A stretch of DNA of 64,000 nucleotides from Bacteroidota bacterium (GTDB lineage: Bacteria > Bacteroidota > Bacteroidia > 2-12-FULL-35-15). This document shows, in pieces, positions 1 to 7,571 of this stretch. The notes beneath the pieces were generated by a model, which saw only the letters and a program-made list of their open reading frames with translations, did not search any database and was not told where the DNA came from. Location: positions 457,425 through 521,424 of the forward strand of contig CANNHN010000001.1 of NCBI GenBank assembly GCA_947504725.1, written 5' to 3'. The position numbers and the translations under genes were made by a program. Positions within the stretch are counted from its first letter, which is position 1; each line of letters begins with the position of its first letter.

Positions 1-1167
1 GGTTTGTATATCACAGCTTACTCTTCTATTGAAGGCGATGCTAAATCAAATGAGAAATTACAAAAGAAACGTGCAGAAAGTATTGTGAAAGCATTGTCGA
101 AAATGCAAAAAGCAGGAGTTGTTACAAATGTAAAAACAACAGATTCTTGGAACCTTTTCCAAATGGAAGCTGAAGATGGGAAATACGATTACTTGGCTAA
201 AATGACAAAGGAAAAAGCTATTTCGGAAATTAATGGAAAGGGCTTATCAGCTGAATTGGAGCCAATTTTAAGCAAAGAACGTTTCGCACAAATTATAATG
301 GATGTAACTTACGATATCACAGGGAATAAAGAAGAAAAATTTTCCGTTAGTAAGTTTAATCAGGCGATGAAAAAAAATGATTTGAAGCAATGCTTGAAAA
401 TTCAATATTACATTGGAAAACAAATGCGTAATCAAAAATATTCTGCTGAAGCTCCAACAAAAATGAACATTCCGTTTGAAGCAAAAAACTCAGGATTACT
501 AAACAATAATGTAGTATTGCGTTACATGTACAACAACAATGTGGCGACAGATGAAGATTACGAGGAAATGAAAAAACTTGCAACATTAGATCCTGCAAAC
601 AACTATATTGTCTTTAATAACATCTTTTGTTCTGTCATGCTTGATAGCACAATTGGAGACACCAAAAAACAAAACGAGATGCAAAAACGCATTGATGCAA
701 TGTATAAAACGGATGTTCCAAAAAAATATGTGGATGCTTTAAATATTGAATGGCAATTCAGAATCATTGAAGCAATGGATTCGGCTGAAAACAGTGAGTT
801 AGTAACACAAGCTTGTATCGAAAAAATTAAACAGTTTTATAACATCAAAGAATCATCTTGGCAAAACAATTTAAAATTGGCCTATGTATTTGCTCGTTTC
901 AAAGATTATAAGTTTGCAGCTAGTTTATTATCGCCATTTATTGCAACCGAATCAGTTAATGAAAATGTGTTGTTTGCTTACGCTTCTATCTGTGCTAAGA
1001 TGCCTGAGTTATATCAATCAAGAACATTCGTATTAGCATTGCAAAAAGCAGAAGAAAAAAACCATGATAGATATTGTAAATTATTTGGCGCTCCAAATAT
1101 GACATTCCAGGTATTTGACAATCCAATGGTAAAATCCGATTATAAAAAAGCCGCATGCAGCAAGTAG
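1..1167 (+). CDS. C-terminal part of an OmpA-like envelope protein (5' end outside window)
   Basis: The frame is open from the first base, so this is the 3' part of a longer gene. The first ~35 visible residues resemble the end of an OmpA-type peptidoglycan-binding domain: a hydrophobic strand with AYSSIEG, then an N-x2-L-x3-RA helix pattern. The remaining ~350 residues are lysine- and asparagine-rich and mainly helical in appearance, with no motif I recognise; they could form a repeat-type scaffold. Its last codons overlap the next gene by 13 bases, suggesting co-transcription. A cell-envelope role is inferred from the OmpA-like part only. No start codon or signal peptide is visible because of the window edge. 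Confidence 0.6.
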   Translation, partial: GLYITAYSSIEGDAKSNEKLQKKRAESIVKALSKMQKAGVVTNVKTTDSWNLFQMEAEDGKYDYLAKMTKEKAISEINGKGLSAELEPILSKERFAQIIMDVTYDITGNKEEKFSVSKFNQAMKKNDLKQCLKIQYYIGKQMRNQKYSAEAPTKMNIPFEAKNSGLLNNNVVLRYMYNNNVATDEDYEEMKKLATLDPANNYIVFNNIFCSVMLDSTIGDTKKQNEMQKRIDAMYKTDVPKKYVDALNIEWQFRIIEAMDSAENSELVTQACIEKIKQFYNIKESSWQNNLKLAYVFARFKDYKFAASLLSPFIATESVNENVLFAYASICAKMPELYQSRTFVLALQKAEEKNHDRYCKLFGAPNMTFQVFDNPMVKSDYKKAACSK

Positions 1168-1394
1168 AGAATCAACCAGATTCTCAATTGTTGTTACAAT
1201 TAGTAACAATGAAAATGCCTTTTGGTAGGTACAAGAATACTACGCTGTGTGATTTGCCCGTTTCCTATTTAGAATGGTTTCAAAGGAAAGGTTTTCCAGA
1301 TGGGAAATTGGGTATTCTATTACAAACGATATATGAAATAAAGTTAAATGGTTTGGAAGGTTTATTGAAACCGTTAAAGAAACTTAGTCGATAA
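1155..1394 (+). CDS. DUF3820 family small protein
   Basis: A 79-residue protein with the signature of the DUF3820 family: MPFGRYKNTTLCDLP (residues ~21-35), then YLEWFQRKGFPDGKLG. Family members are short soluble proteins sometimes labelled putative quorum-sensing-regulated virulence factors; the biochemical role is unknown. It starts 13 bases inside the end of the upstream gene in another frame, so translation may be coupled. An alternative start at the internal Met (residue 19, just before the conserved block) cannot be excluded. The stop codon abuts a degenerate REP-like inverted repeat. Confidence 0.7.
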   Translation: MQQVENQPDSQLLLQLVTMKMPFGRYKNTTLCDLPVSYLEWFQRKGFPDGKLGILLQTIYEIKLNGLEGLLKPLKKLSR

Positions 1395-1481
1395 CGTTAT
1401 ACCGTGCACGACACGGTATCTGCCAATTAATTAGCTGTAATCGAACATTAAAGAGATCCTGTATCGTAGCACGGGATGACG
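1395..1481. repeat. Degenerate 87-bp inverted-repeat element related to the GIY-YIG unit at 16.1-16.5 kb
   Basis: The left arm (1395-1421) and right arm (1454-1481) are diverged copies of the 28-bp repeat bounding the GIY-YIG gene; the right arm differs from it at only a few bases and ends in CACGGGATGACG. The left arm is followed by TCTGCCAATTA, which also lies just inside one end of the GIY-YIG unit (as TAATTGGCAGA). This looks like an internally deleted, non-coding derivative of that unit. Confidence 0.6.
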
Positions 1482-1521
1482 ATTCTAATATTGTTTGTCA
1501 AAAAAATAGTAAATTTACACT
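1482..1521 (+). promoter_or_regulatory. Putative promoter of the beta-barrel gene
   Basis: A TTTG (near 1494) followed by TAAATTTA close to the start codon resembles the Bacteroidota -33/-7 promoter (TTTG...TAnnTTTG), with the last G replaced. The leader would be very short. Weak call. Confidence 0.3.
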
Positions 1522-2433
1522 ATGAATAAATTCACAAAAATATTCTTACTCCTACTTTCTTTTAATTCATCTGTATTATTCGCACAAGAAACAACAGAAG
1601 GTGAACCAACTGTTGAAAATGGAAAACAAAGATCTTTCAAGTTAGGAATTTATGTAGGCTCATACTTTGCTAATAAATATACTGCTGGAGCATATGATGG
1701 TTACGGATTTGACCTTGATGGCAAAAGAATTACCACTTTTGAAAAGAGCATGATGTATGAGAAGATTGTAAACCAATATGGAGGAGGATATGGTCAACTC
1801 GACCAGATTGCAGTTGCATTAGGAGTTGCCACAACAGCTGATTGGTCGTTCACGAAAGACGACATGCCTACAAACATGAGATACACACCAGCATTTTTAT
1901 TTGGATTACAATGTCGCTATTCAGTTGATAAAAAAAATGCAATTTCCCTAAATTTAAATGCAGCAAAATTAAGATTATCCGGTAATTTCACAATGACCAC
2001 TCGCCCACCAACAGGTTCAACACAAATAAATAATAGTATTCAAACATTCGGAATAAGAGGAGGCGAACAACGATTAATGATACAAATTGGCTATAATCGA
2101 ATTTTGGGAAACAATGAAAAAGGAAATTTATTTGTTGAGGGTGGAATTAATATGACTTACTCGCAATTTGATAAAAATGAAATATTAATCAATAATTTAT
2201 TAATCGACTTAACTGAATTTTATGATTACCAAGGTGTGCAAGCTGGCTATGCAAGAAACCCGAGAGGAATGGGATTTGGAGCCTATGCAGGTCTAGGAGT
2301 CAACATTACGATGAGTGAAAAATTTACAATACAATTAATTTACAGCCCTTCTTATGAAGGAATAAAAATAGGAGACAATCCAAAATTGAAATGGCAACAT
2401 TCAATAGGTCTTCGTGCTTATTATAATTTTTAA
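1522..2433 (+). CDS. Outer membrane beta-barrel protein, function unknown
   Basis: A 303-residue protein with a clear signal peptide (residues 1-22: lysines, a leucine-rich core, then SVLFAQ). The mature part has alternating polar and hydrophobic strands rich in Gly, Tyr and Asn, and the last residue is Phe after an aromatic run (RAYYNF), as expected for Bacteroidota outer membrane barrels. The length would suit 8-12 strands. It sits between inverted repeats and a convergent gene and overlaps the end of that gene by 4 bases. No substrate can be inferred. Confidence 0.65.
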   Translation: MNKFTKIFLLLLSFNSSVLFAQETTEGEPTVENGKQRSFKLGIYVGSYFANKYTAGAYDGYGFDLDGKRITTFEKSMMYEKIVNQYGGGYGQLDQIAVALGVATTADWSFTKDDMPTNMRYTPAFLFGLQCRYSVDKKNAISLNLNAAKLRLSGNFTMTTRPPTGSTQINNSIQTFGIRGGEQRLMIQIGYNRILGNNEKGNLFVEGGINMTYSQFDKNEILINNLLIDLTEFYDYQGVQAGYARNPRGMGFGAYAGLGVNITMSEKFTIQLIYSPSYEGIKIGDNPKLKWQHSIGLRAYYNF

Positions 2434-3182
2434 AGTTTCGCTAAATATTTTTTAGACTTCACTTTAAAAAACTCATCTTCAATCAAAAAATCCTTTCTGG
2501 AAGGAAATTTAACAGCTAATTCAAAATATATTTTCGCCAATTTCTTCTTATTATTTTCGAACAAAGCTTCGGCATAATAAAAATTAGCACCGACATCTGT
2601 AGGGAAATATTTTAGAACTTTTTTCATAACAGTTTCTGCTCTATCCTTATTAGGCCAAGTCATTATTATAGGAATATATGGTGTTTTGTAATTTAATCCT
2701 GCATCAAATTTCCATCCTCCACCATTATTATACATCGAATCTGTTTCAATCAGCATTTTAGTATGATATAATAATTGAGGCATTACCTTATCGTCAACAC
2801 TCTTCATTATTCCATTTATTTCTGCAGATAAAGCAATTGCGGAAGTAAGTTCAAATCGAATTTTTCCATCTTTTGGGAATTTTTTTACCAAATCATTCCC
2901 AAGTACAATTGTTTTAGAATATGCCTTTAACTTATCAGAATCACTTATAAATACAAAGCGACCTTTAAAATTATAGCATTGTAAACAATACCCACCAGAT
3001 ACTTGTAGTTGTTTGTTTTGTTTAACGTATGATTCAAAAACAACAATCGCTTTATCTACGTTAATTGCATTTGCTTGCAAACCTTTCGCATTTTCTGAAC
3101 GGGCAATAAAATAATTAACACCCGTCTGTAAATCGTCAGGAATAAACAAAAAAGAATAAAATATGATAACTAATTTATACAT
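2430..3182 (-). CDS. Secreted TatT-like helical-repeat protein, copy 2
   Basis: A 250-residue protein with a hydrophobic N-terminus (MYKLVIIFYSFLFIP) that may be a signal peptide, followed by helical TPR-like repeats. The end, with YYAEALFENNKKKLAKIYFE then a K-rich tail, resembles the C-terminal helices of TRAP-transporter T-component (TatT) proteins, but no TRAP transporter genes are nearby, so the assignment is tentative. It is a tandem paralogue of the next gene: both share NxDKAI, KTPYIP, TWPN/S and YYAEAL blocks. The genes are 10 bases apart on one strand and presumably co-transcribed. Confidence 0.55.
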   Translation of the reverse strand: MYKLVIIFYSFLFIPDDLQTGVNYFIARSENAKGLQANAINVDKAIVVFESYVKQNKQLQVSGGYCLQCYNFKGRFVFISDSDKLKAYSKTIVLGNDLVKKFPKDGKIRFELTSAIALSAEINGIMKSVDDKVMPQLLYHTKMLIETDSMYNNGGGWKFDAGLNYKTPYIPIIMTWPNKDRAETVMKKVLKYFPTDVGANFYYAEALFENNKKKLAKIYFELAVKFPSRKDFLIEDEFFKVKSKKYLAKL

Positions 3183-3192
3183 CCATGTATTT

Positions 3193-3951
3193 TTAATGCC
3201 AGCTCGCTAAATGTTTTTTTGCTTTTTCTTTTTGATTTTCATCTTCAAGATAAAATTCTTTACGTGAAGTAAACTTAGCTACCAACTGAAAATAAATTTT
3301 AGCATTCACCTTATCACCACTTTCTAATAATGCTTCAGCATAATAATAATTGTTCGAAATATCAGCTGGGTAGTACCTTAAAGCTTTTTGAAGTAAATCA
3401 TTGGCTGTATTATTACTTGGCCAAGTTAAAACTAACGGGATGTAAGGTGTTTTGTAGTGTAAGATAGACAACACCTTCCAACCAGCGCAACAACGGTACA
3501 TCGAATCTGTTTGAATTAGCATATGGGAATGAAACAACATTTGGCTCACAACACCACTTTCTGCACTCTTAAGTGCTCCGTTCATTTCTGCCAACAAACC
3601 AATTGATGTAATTAACTCAAAGCGAATATATGCACTTTGAGGAAATTCTTTTATCAATGCATTTCCTATGTCGACTGCTTTTTTATATACATTTTTCCTA
3701 TCTACTTCTTTAGTAAATACAAATTGCCCTTTAAAATTAAGTGAAGCAAGGTAATAATAACCCGCTTTTTCTTTATTCTGTTGATCAGATAATTCGCCTT
3801 CAAAAATCTTAATGGCTTTATCAATATTAAATGTATTTGCCTGCAAACCTATTGCGTTTTCAGCACGCGCATTGAAGTACTCGATTCCAGATTGAAGATT
3901 ATTATCTGGAGTTAAATAGAAGGAAAATAGTATTACAAAAAAATTGATCAT
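3193..3951 (-). CDS. Secreted TatT-like helical-repeat protein, copy 1
   Basis: A 252-residue tandem paralogue of the gene just downstream on the same strand. The N-terminus MINFFVILFSFYLTP looks like a short signal peptide. Conserved blocks with its partner include LQSGIEYFNAR, HYKTPYIPLVLTWP and NNYYYAEALLESGDKVNAK. Helical TPR/TatT-like architecture is suggested by the A/L/Y spacing. The function is unknown; a periplasmic protein-binding role is a guess. The pair is probably a local duplication that has diverged well beyond recent identity. Confidence 0.55.
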   Translation of the reverse strand: MINFFVILFSFYLTPDNNLQSGIEYFNARAENAIGLQANTFNIDKAIKIFEGELSDQQNKEKAGYYYLASLNFKGQFVFTKEVDRKNVYKKAVDIGNALIKEFPQSAYIRFELITSIGLLAEMNGALKSAESGVVSQMLFHSHMLIQTDSMYRCCAGWKVLSILHYKTPYIPLVLTWPSNNTANDLLQKALRYYPADISNNYYYAEALLESGDKVNAKIYFQLVAKFTSRKEFYLEDENQKEKAKKHLASWH

Positions 3952-3993
3952 AAAAAAACATTGGACATTGAACGTACTAACATTGAACTAAAT

Positions 3994-5001
3994 TTAGTAA
4001 AACTGTTTCGCCCATTGGCGGTATTTTCCTATCGGTCCGTCACCTTTTGCCAATGCTGGGTGATCCATATAAACTTTATTTTCCCAAATTTTAAAATCCT
4101 GTCCAACATCATGAGCATAACCTGTAAAAGCTTTATTCAACAATATATTTGTCAATATTTTTTTAGGTAGCAAAGAAAGCAAAGGGTGAATTTTTGAAGG
4201 CTTGAATTTTCGATTTACACTCATCCCAATTTTAAGATTGATAGTGTTCTCGTCAATAGGCATTGGAAAAACATATTGACGGGTTTTTAACTCCATCTCT
4301 GGCAAATCTACTTCCACAAAAGAATAACCCAAACCATGTACATGAATCTTTATCTCTGCTTTGATACCATGTGTCCCCTTTCCTATAAATCCTTCCGGAG
4401 CACGGTTAAATCCATAACTAGCATTTAAATAGGCGCCATCATCGTTCAACTCTTTAAGTGTAGTAATGTTGCTGTATTTGTGTACAACCGAAAAATGCCC
4501 AACATCAACACTATTCTCTGTCGTTTCTTGGGGATGTGATTTTAATATAAAATCTGCTGTTTTTATTTCTGTCCAGTCATCATCATTCGTAACCGGCACA
4601 TCCCACAATGGAAGAAGTTGAAGTTCGTGGTGCCAATATAAAATAAATCCATTTTTTTCTTGGATGGTATACGTTTTCAAAACAGCTTTTGGTGGCGGTT
4701 TTGTACCGTATCCTGTTTTAGTACAAGTTCCTTTTGTATCAAAACAAAAATAGTGAAACGGACAAACTATGGTTTCGCCCTCAACATGTCCGCCATGAGC
4801 TAAATGTCCACCTAAGTGCGGACAATATGCATCCACAAGACAAGCTTCACCACTTTCTGTTCTAAACAAAACAAGTTCTTTACCTGCAATCTTTTTATTG
4901 ATTACCTGTTTTGGAAGTAAATTTTCCGAATTTTCAATTACGTACCAACTATTCGGATAAGGAAATAATTTAGTTGGCGTAGGCATTTGTTCCATAAACA
5001 C
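3994..5001 (-). CDS. Rieske [2Fe-2S] non-haem iron oxygenase (KshA/Neverland-like)
   Basis: A 335-residue oxygenase component. The Rieske cluster motif C60-x-H62-x17-C80-x2-H83 is intact, and the mononuclear iron motif E162-x3-D166-x2-H169-x4-H174 is complete. Architecture, length and the VGHFSVVH block resemble the KshA/cholesterol 7-desaturase-like group rather than the larger aromatic-ring dioxygenases. Such enzymes hydroxylate or desaturate hydrophobic ring compounds using electrons from a separate reductase; no reductase gene is adjacent. The substrate here is unknown. The start at 5001 is followed by a second in-frame Met two codons later, so it is slightly uncertain. Confidence 0.8.
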   Translation of the reverse strand: MFMEQMPTPTKLFPYPNSWYVIENSENLLPKQVINKKIAGKELVLFRTESGEACLVDAYCPHLGGHLAHGGHVEGETIVCPFHYFCFDTKGTCTKTGYGTKPPPKAVLKTYTIQEKNGFILYWHHELQLLPLWDVPVTNDDDWTEIKTADFILKSHPQETTENSVDVGHFSVVHKYSNITTLKELNDDGAYLNASYGFNRAPEGFIGKGTHGIKAEIKIHVHGLGYSFVEVDLPEMELKTRQYVFPMPIDENTINLKIGMSVNRKFKPSKIHPLLSLLPKKILTNILLNKAFTGYAHDVGQDFKIWENKVYMDHPALAKGDGPIGKYRQWAKQFY

Positions 5002-5043
5002 TTATTTTAAAAAGAAAGCTAAAATAAGGAATTTACGGCATTA

Positions 5044-5772
5044 TTAATTAATAATTTGTTTTATAAACATAGCGATGCCTACCAGTAGTATTAATGAAAG
5101 TACGATATACTTAAATTGAGATTGAGAGAAACGATTTAATATTTTCTTGCCAATAAAAGTTCCAACAATACTAACCACAAATAAAATTGGAACTAAATAC
5201 ATATCGTGTTTGTGCATAAAGCCATTGGAAAAATACACTACACTTCTACTTAAATCAATTCCTAAATCAATAATGGCAGACGTAGCAACAAAAACCTCCT
5301 TTTCAAGATTGAAGGCTGACAACGTCAACCCTCTAATTGCTCCGCCAGTTCCCAACAAACCAGCTGTTATTCCCGACAAGGCTCCTCCACTTATAGAATT
5401 AACAAATGTAGGTTTAAGTATGAAATTCTTAAAGACAAGAAGTAATATACTAATTGATATAAGAAATATGGAAAGGGCTAGTGATAAATAGGTATTATCA
5501 ACAAATCGACTCAAAAAAGCGCCTAGAATGACAAATAAAACCGCAGGAATACCTATTTGAATAATTAGTCTTTTATCAAAACCTTTCCTGAAAAGTGAAA
5601 TTTTAGCTATGTTACTCGAAAGATGAAATAATGCTGTTATGCCCAATACAGAATCAAAATCAAAAAAGAAACTAGCAATAGGAACAAAAAAGAGAGAAGA
5701 TCCAAATCCCCCGACTGTTCCTAACACTTCGGCTAACAAAGCTAATAATACAAAGTAAATTAATAATTCCAA
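5044..5772 (-). CDS. TauE/SafE (DUF81) family membrane permease
   Basis: A 242-residue integral membrane protein with about seven to eight hydrophobic segments. The N-terminal GTVGGFGSSLFFVP motif and its pseudo-repeat SGITAGLLGTGGAIRG in the second half are the duplicated glycine-rich motifs of the TauE/SafE family. Members export sulfite, sulfoacetate or other small organic anions. No sulfur-metabolism gene is adjacent, so the substrate is open. A -7-like promoter box lies ~40 bases upstream on the minus strand. Confidence 0.8.
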   Translation of the reverse strand: MELLIYFVLLALLAEVLGTVGGFGSSLFFVPIASFFFDFDSVLGITALFHLSSNIAKISLFRKGFDKRLIIQIGIPAVLFVILGAFLSRFVDNTYLSLALSIFLISISILLLVFKNFILKPTFVNSISGGALSGITAGLLGTGGAIRGLTLSAFNLEKEVFVATSAIIDLGIDLSRSVVYFSNGFMHKHDMYLVPILFVVSIVGTFIGKKILNRFSQSQFKYIVLSLILLVGIAMFIKQIIN

Positions 5773-5812
5773 TTAATAATAGTTATGTAGTTTTTTATAT
5801 ATAAAACTCATT

Positions 5813-5820
5813 CAAAACTA
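5813..5820 (-). promoter_or_regulatory. -7 box TAGTTTTG upstream of the TauE/SafE gene
   Basis: Read on the minus strand, TAGTTTTG matches the Bacteroidota -7 consensus TAnnTTTG and lies ~40 bases before the start codon. The same octamer precedes the small membrane protein gene (6581-6588), within TGTAGTTTTG in both cases. No clear -33 TTG is seen. Confidence 0.4.
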
Positions 5821-5842
5821 CACTTTCTAATTGAGAAAAATC

Positions 5843-6214
5843 TCATGAAACTAATTTACTTAATGCTTCACCCTGACTATTTTGTTCAGCAAGCGTCCAA
5901 CTATCAGTAACCGTAGTTTCAAGCCAAACGCTTCCTGATTTTCTGAAAACTTGAACACCTAACCCATATTCAACTAAGAATATTTGTTCTAAACTTTGAA
6001 CCGTCATTAATGGCTGAATAGTAATTTCACCAACACTGTGAACTTTACGACATTCAGCCAATGATTTCGAATTCGACTTCAACATTTTTTTCGAAAAATC
6101 GCAATTAAATTGTTTTGGCATTGAAAAGAATTCAAGTTTTAAATATGGGAAAACTGAATTAAATTCTTTTTGAATTGAAGATATTACTCTTGTATCATTT
6201 ATAGCTATGTTCAT
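5843..6214 (-). CDS. Uncharacterised stress-island protein, family X copy 1
   Basis: A 123-residue soluble protein without signal peptide or membrane segment. It is paralogous to the gene at 11376-11792: both have IQ-x-EFN-x2-FP-x-LKLEFF near the N-terminus (residues ~14-30) and VFRKSG-x2-WL-x-TT-x-TD-x-WTLAEQN near the C-terminus. I do not recognise a named domain. It lies one base downstream of the small membrane protein gene and probably shares its transcript. Two copies in one stress-related neighbourhood suggest a role in that response, but no activity can be inferred. Confidence 0.7.
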   Translation of the reverse strand: MNIAINDTRVISSIQKEFNSVFPYLKLEFFSMPKQFNCDFSKKMLKSNSKSLAECRKVHSVGEITIQPLMTVQSLEQIFLVEYGLGVQVFRKSGSVWLETTVTDSWTLAEQNSQGEALSKLVS

Positions 6215-6215
6215 T

Positions 6216-6533
6216 TTAAAAAATGATTACAAGAAGATCCAATAAAATTGCCAATGATGAACCAATGATGATTGCTCTCATCGGAGCTACTGCTAAAATT
6301 AAAGCCAAACTAATAGTAGATGGGAATGCAACTGCTGCAAGCTTTACCCAACTATCCATTATTCCTGCTGCTGCTGCAACTCCTCCAATTATACCTAATA
6401 GTAACAATATTACTGGACTAACCCCAAAGCGGTTTACTTCCATTTTATTCCAAAATGCTAAATTTGAATTTTCAGTCGTTGTAGTTTGACTTGCAGAAAA
6501 GTTTGCGTGAGTTGATTTTAATGTAGTTTCCAT
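6216..6533 (-). CDS. Small membrane protein of the stress island
   Basis: A 105-residue protein: a polar Ser/Thr-rich N-terminus (~35 residues), then three hydrophobic stretches (VILLLLGIIGGVAAAAGI; WVKLAAVAFPSTISLALILAV; AIIIGSSLAILLDLLVIIF) consistent with two or three transmembrane helices. No known domain is recognised. It is the first gene of a two-gene unit with family X copy 1. Its promoter region, shared with the divergent cation transporter, contains a TGA-N6-TCA palindrome, making it a plausible target of the Crp/Fnr-type regulator encoded nearby. Confidence 0.65.
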   Translation of the reverse strand: METTLKSTHANFSASQTTTTENSNLAFWNKMEVNRFGVSPVILLLLGIIGGVAAAAGIMDSWVKLAAVAFPSTISLALILAVAPMRAIIIGSSLAILLDLLVIIF

Positions 6534-6580
6534 GATTTTATTAGTTTAAGTTATTTTTTTTATTTCTAATATTTATGATA

Positions 6581-6588
6581 CAAAACTA
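6581..6588 (-). promoter_or_regulatory. -7 box TAGTTTTG upstream of the small membrane protein gene
   Basis: Minus-strand TAGTTTTG matches TAnnTTTG. There is no TTG at the -33 position, which would suit an activator-dependent promoter. The Crp/Fnr-like palindrome is centred about 60 bases upstream of the inferred transcription start. Confidence 0.45.
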
Positions 6589-6631
6589 CATCACTACTAC
6601 CTTCTATAAAATGAGTGGCATCATATGATAA

Positions 6632-6647
6632 TATGATATTAATCAGT
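6632..6647. promoter_or_regulatory. Crp/Fnr-like palindrome (TATGA-N6-TCA) in a divergent promoter region
   Basis: TATGATATTAATCAGT contains TGAT-ATTA-ATCA, the core geometry of Fnr/Crp-family sites. It lies between the divergent small membrane protein and CDF transporter genes. A second site of the same type (TATGA-N6-TCATA) lies at 9910-9925. A Crp/Fnr-type regulator is encoded between the two sites. Confidence 0.45.
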
Positions 6648-6696
6648 TTGTATAAAAAGGATAAGAACCAAACAGGATACGTATCTTTACAAAGAA

Positions 6697-7566
6697 ATGT
6701 CGAATGAACAAAAAGCCATAAATGCAACTTATTTTAGCATAATCGGAAATGCCATCTTATCTATAATTAAATGGCTTACTGGTTATTTTGGAAATTCCTA
6801 TGCGCTTATAGCGGATGCGATTGAATCAACAACAGATATTTTTTCTTCAATATTGGTTTTATTTGGAATTAAATATTCGAATAGACCTGCAGATAAAAAT
6901 CATCCATATGGGCATGGAAGAATTGAACCATTAATTACATTCCTAGTAGTTGCTTTTTTGGTAACATCAGCTTCCATCATCGCACATGATAGTATTCAAA
7001 ATATTGGAACTCCTCACGAACTACCAAAGCCCTATACATTAATCGTTTTAGGAGTCATTATCATCTGGAAAGAAATATCCTATAGAATTGTTTTAACAAA
7101 AAGTAAAGAAACAAATAGCTCCTCATTAAAAGCAGATGCTTGGCACCACAGAAGTGATGCCATTACTTCATTGGCAGCATTTATAGGAATTTCAATTGCA
7201 CTATTTCTAGGGAAAGGATATGAGTCGGCAGATGACTGGGCGGCACTTTTAGCTTCTGGCTTTATTTTTTATAATAGCTATTTAATTTTCCGTCCAGCTC
7301 TTGGAGAAATAATGGATGAGCACCAACACGATGAACTATTGAATTCTATAAAAATCATATCAAAAAATGTTGCCGGTGTAATTGATATCGAAAAATGTTA
7401 TGCAAGAAAAATTGGGATGAAATTTTATATTGATTTACACCTAACTGTAGACGGGGAGATTTCAGTAAAAGAAGGGCATGCTATTTCACATGCTTTAAAA
7501 GATTATTTAAAAAACAAAATGCCTGAAATTGCTGACATCCTTGTTCATATTGAACCCAACCAATAG
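6697..7566 (+). CDS. Cation diffusion facilitator (CDF) family metal efflux transporter
   Basis: A 289-residue protein of typical CDF length with about six hydrophobic segments. The signature region ALIADAIESTTDIFSS (TM2) and HPYGHGRIEPL are characteristic of the family, and KADAWHHRSDAITS in TM5 supplies the H/D metal-site residues (H-x3-D). A cytoplasmic domain follows (residues ~205-289) with the usual ferredoxin-like pattern ending in HIEPN. Members export Zn2+, Fe2+, Co2+ or Mn2+ in exchange for protons; specificity cannot be read here. Its 3' end is 5 bases from the convergent regulator gene. A TATCTTTA -7-like box (6682-6689) precedes the start closely. Confidence 0.85.
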   Translation: MSNEQKAINATYFSIIGNAILSIIKWLTGYFGNSYALIADAIESTTDIFSSILVLFGIKYSNRPADKNHPYGHGRIEPLITFLVVAFLVTSASIIAHDSIQNIGTPHELPKPYTLIVLGVIIIWKEISYRIVLTKSKETNSSSLKADAWHHRSDAITSLAAFIGISIALFLGKGYESADDWAALLASGFIFYNSYLIFRPALGEIMDEHQHDELLNSIKIISKNVAGVIDIEKCYARKIGMKFYIDLHLTVDGEISVKEGHAISHALKDYLKNKMPEIADILVHIEPNQ

Positions 7567-7571
7567 AACTA

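Noticed and set aside
3961..4170. Plus-strand 69-codon frame
   Set aside because: It is almost entirely antisense to the Rieske oxygenase gene and has no recognisable features.
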